Positions 6,162 through 7,437 of a stretch of 7,437 nt of DNA are shown here, one piece after another. The notes under the pieces are model-generated. The model did not search any database. It saw only the letters and a list, made by a program, of their open reading frames with translations, and was not told where the DNA came from. Each line of letters starts with the position of its first letter. Within the stretch, counting starts at the first letter, position 1. Source of the DNA: Clostridia bacterium (lineage in GTDB: Bacteria; Bacillota_A; Clostridia; Peptostreptococcales; Anaerovoracaceae); the NCBI GenBank assembly GCA_024403175.1, contig JAKSSI010000063.1, forward strand, positions 1 to 7,437, given 5' to 3'. A program made the translations under genes and the position numbers.

Positions 6162-7437
6162 ATGATTAAAACTGGTGACAAATTATTTAACTTTACAGTA
6201 ACAAGAGTCCGTGAAAGCAAAGAGCTTTCCGGACGTCTTGTTGAATTAAAACACGACAAAGTAGGCACAGAGGTTTGTTGGGTTGATAACGGAGAAGTAA
6301 ACAAGCTTTTCTCTATCACTTTCAAGACTCTGCCTTCTGACAGCACAGGTGTGTTCCACATTTTAGAGCATTCTGTGCTTTGCGGTTCCGAAAAGTATCC
6401 AGTTAAGGAGCCTTTTGTAGATCTTCTTAAGAGTTCTATGAATACTTTCCTTAACGCTATGACTTTCCAGGACAAGACTATGTATCCTGTTTCATCAAGA
6501 AATGCTCAGGACTATTTAAATCTTGCAGGTGTTTATCTTGATGCTGTGTTTGCTCCAGCAATTCTTAAGAACAAGAACATCTTCTATCAGGAAGGTTGGC
6601 ACATTGAACAGGACGAAGAACTTTCCTACAAGGGCGTAGTATTCAATGAAATGAAGGGCGCTATGGCAAGCAAAGATGAGCTTATGATTGAAAGCCTTCT
6701 TGCCCTTATGTTTAAGGATAATTGCTACGGATTTAATTCTGGCGGCGACCCAGCAGTAATACCAACTCTTACTTACGAAAAGTTTATTGAAACTTACAAG
6801 AAACATTATCATCCATCCAACGCAAGAGTGTTCTTAGATGGCAGTGTGCCAATTGAAGAAACTCTTTCAATGCTTGATGATTATCTTTCTAAATACGAAA
6901 AATCCGAGGATATCCCTGAAGTTTCTTATCAGGTTCCTTTCGCTGCTGAAGAGACAATTTATTATGCACTTGGAGAGGAAGAAGAACTTAAGGATAAGGG
7001 GCAGCTTACTATCGCAAAGATTGTTGGCAAGTGGGACAATCCTGTAAAGAATATGGCTATAGGCGTCGTATTCAATGCACTGTCTGATTCAAACGATGCT
7101 CCATTTAAGAAGGCTCTTTTAGAAAGCGGCCTTGCACAGGATCTTGATATGACAGTAAACGACGATGCAGCTCAGACTTTTATAAGCATCGATGCAAAGA
7201 ATATTCAAGACGGAAAAGATGCAGAAGTTATCGAGACTATTAAGCGCGTAGCAAAAGAACAGGTAGAAAAGGGTATAGACAGAAAAGCTCTTATCGCTTC
7301 TATCAACTCTCTTGAATACAAGATTAAGGCTCCTGAAGAACCTGCAGGTCTTCTTCGTGCAATTAAGTCTATGCTTTCATGGCTTTACGGCGGCGACCCA
7401 ATGATGTACCTCGAATGCGATGAGTACTTCAAAAAGC
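6162..7437 (+). CDS. M16C zinc metallopeptidase (presequence protease/PreP-like), 3' end outside window
   Basis: The reading frame stays open to the window edge, giving 425 complete codons, somewhat under half of the roughly 970 residues usual for the family. M16C enzymes are cytosolic or organellar clamshell proteases that enclose and degrade short unstructured peptides. The inverted zinc motif HxxEH is H66-I-L-E69-H70, with E69 as the catalytic base, followed by the family stretch LCGSEKYPVKEPF. E163 in VVFNEMKGAM is the likely third zinc ligand, 93 residues after H70, close to the spacing in human PreP. Further family marks are TFLNAMT, FYQEGWH, GGDP at 194-197 and HYHPSN at 215-220. No signal peptide is present, so a cytosolic role in peptide turnover is likely. 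The second half, with the residues that complete the active-site chamber, is not visible. The gene may be cotranscribed with valS. Confidence 0.96.
   Translation, partial: MIKTGDKLFNFTVTRVRESKELSGRLVELKHDKVGTEVCWVDNGEVNKLFSITFKTLPSDSTGVFHILEHSVLCGSEKYPVKEPFVDLLKSSMNTFLNAMTFQDKTMYPVSSRNAQDYLNLAGVYLDAVFAPAILKNKNIFYQEGWHIEQDEELSYKGVVFNEMKGAMASKDELMIESLLALMFKDNCYGFNSGGDPAVIPTLTYEKFIETYKKHYHPSNARVFLDGSVPIEETLSMLDDYLSKYEKSEDIPEVSYQVPFAAEETIYYALGEEEELKDKGQLTIAKIVGKWDNPVKNMAIGVVFNALSDSNDAPFKKALLESGLAQDLDMTVNDDAAQTFISIDAKNIQDGKDAEVIETIKRVAKEQVEKGIDRKALIASINSLEYKIKAPEEPAGLLRAIKSMLSWLYGGDPMMYLECDEYFKK

Noticed and set aside
6838..7047. 69-codon + strand frame within the M16C gene
   Set aside because: It is an out-of-frame shadow of a clearly recognisable M16C peptidase.

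Overview
The window reads as chromosomal DNA of a low-to-moderate GC anaerobic Bacillota, most likely a Clostridia member (Lachnospiraceae-like). The basis is AT-rich intergenic DNA, AGA-type arginine and CTT/AAG/GAA-rich codon use, purine-rich Shine-Dalgarno sites, two lipoproteins with short MKKL... signal peptides, and the style of the ValS and M16C proteins. The family-level placement is inference. All five genes are on the + strand and densely packed. There are no RNA genes, mobile elements, CRISPR arrays or convincing terminators.

Region 1 (1-113) is an AT-rich promoter region. It has a perfect TATAAT -10, a weak TTG-type -35 at 17 bp, and a pair of TTTAGGA direct repeats exactly 10 bp apart, the first touching the -35 and the second lying just before the -10.

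Region 2 (114-3400) is a translationally coupled three-gene cassette. It encodes an S41 carboxyl-terminal processing protease built as a lipoprotein with a small Cys/His knuckle and a VVKE-repeat stalk, then a calcineurin-like metallophosphoesterase lipoprotein (0-nt gap), then an unrecognised polytopic membrane protein (4-nt ATGA overlap). All three products should sit in or on the outer face of the cytoplasmic membrane, so this looks like a cell-envelope unit. It is the least described part of the window.

Region 3 (3401-7437) is a housekeeping block. A 79-nt gap leads to valS, a complete valyl-tRNA synthetase with all signature motifs and strongly biased codons. After 12 nt comes the first 425 codons of an M16C (presequence-protease/PreP type) zinc metallopeptidase that runs off the right edge. 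The two may be cotranscribed. The usual Firmicutes partner folC is not directly after valS, and no T-box is visible before it.

Nothing here is a clear new defence or mobile system. The best candidate for something undescribed is the protease / phosphoesterase / membrane-protein cassette.
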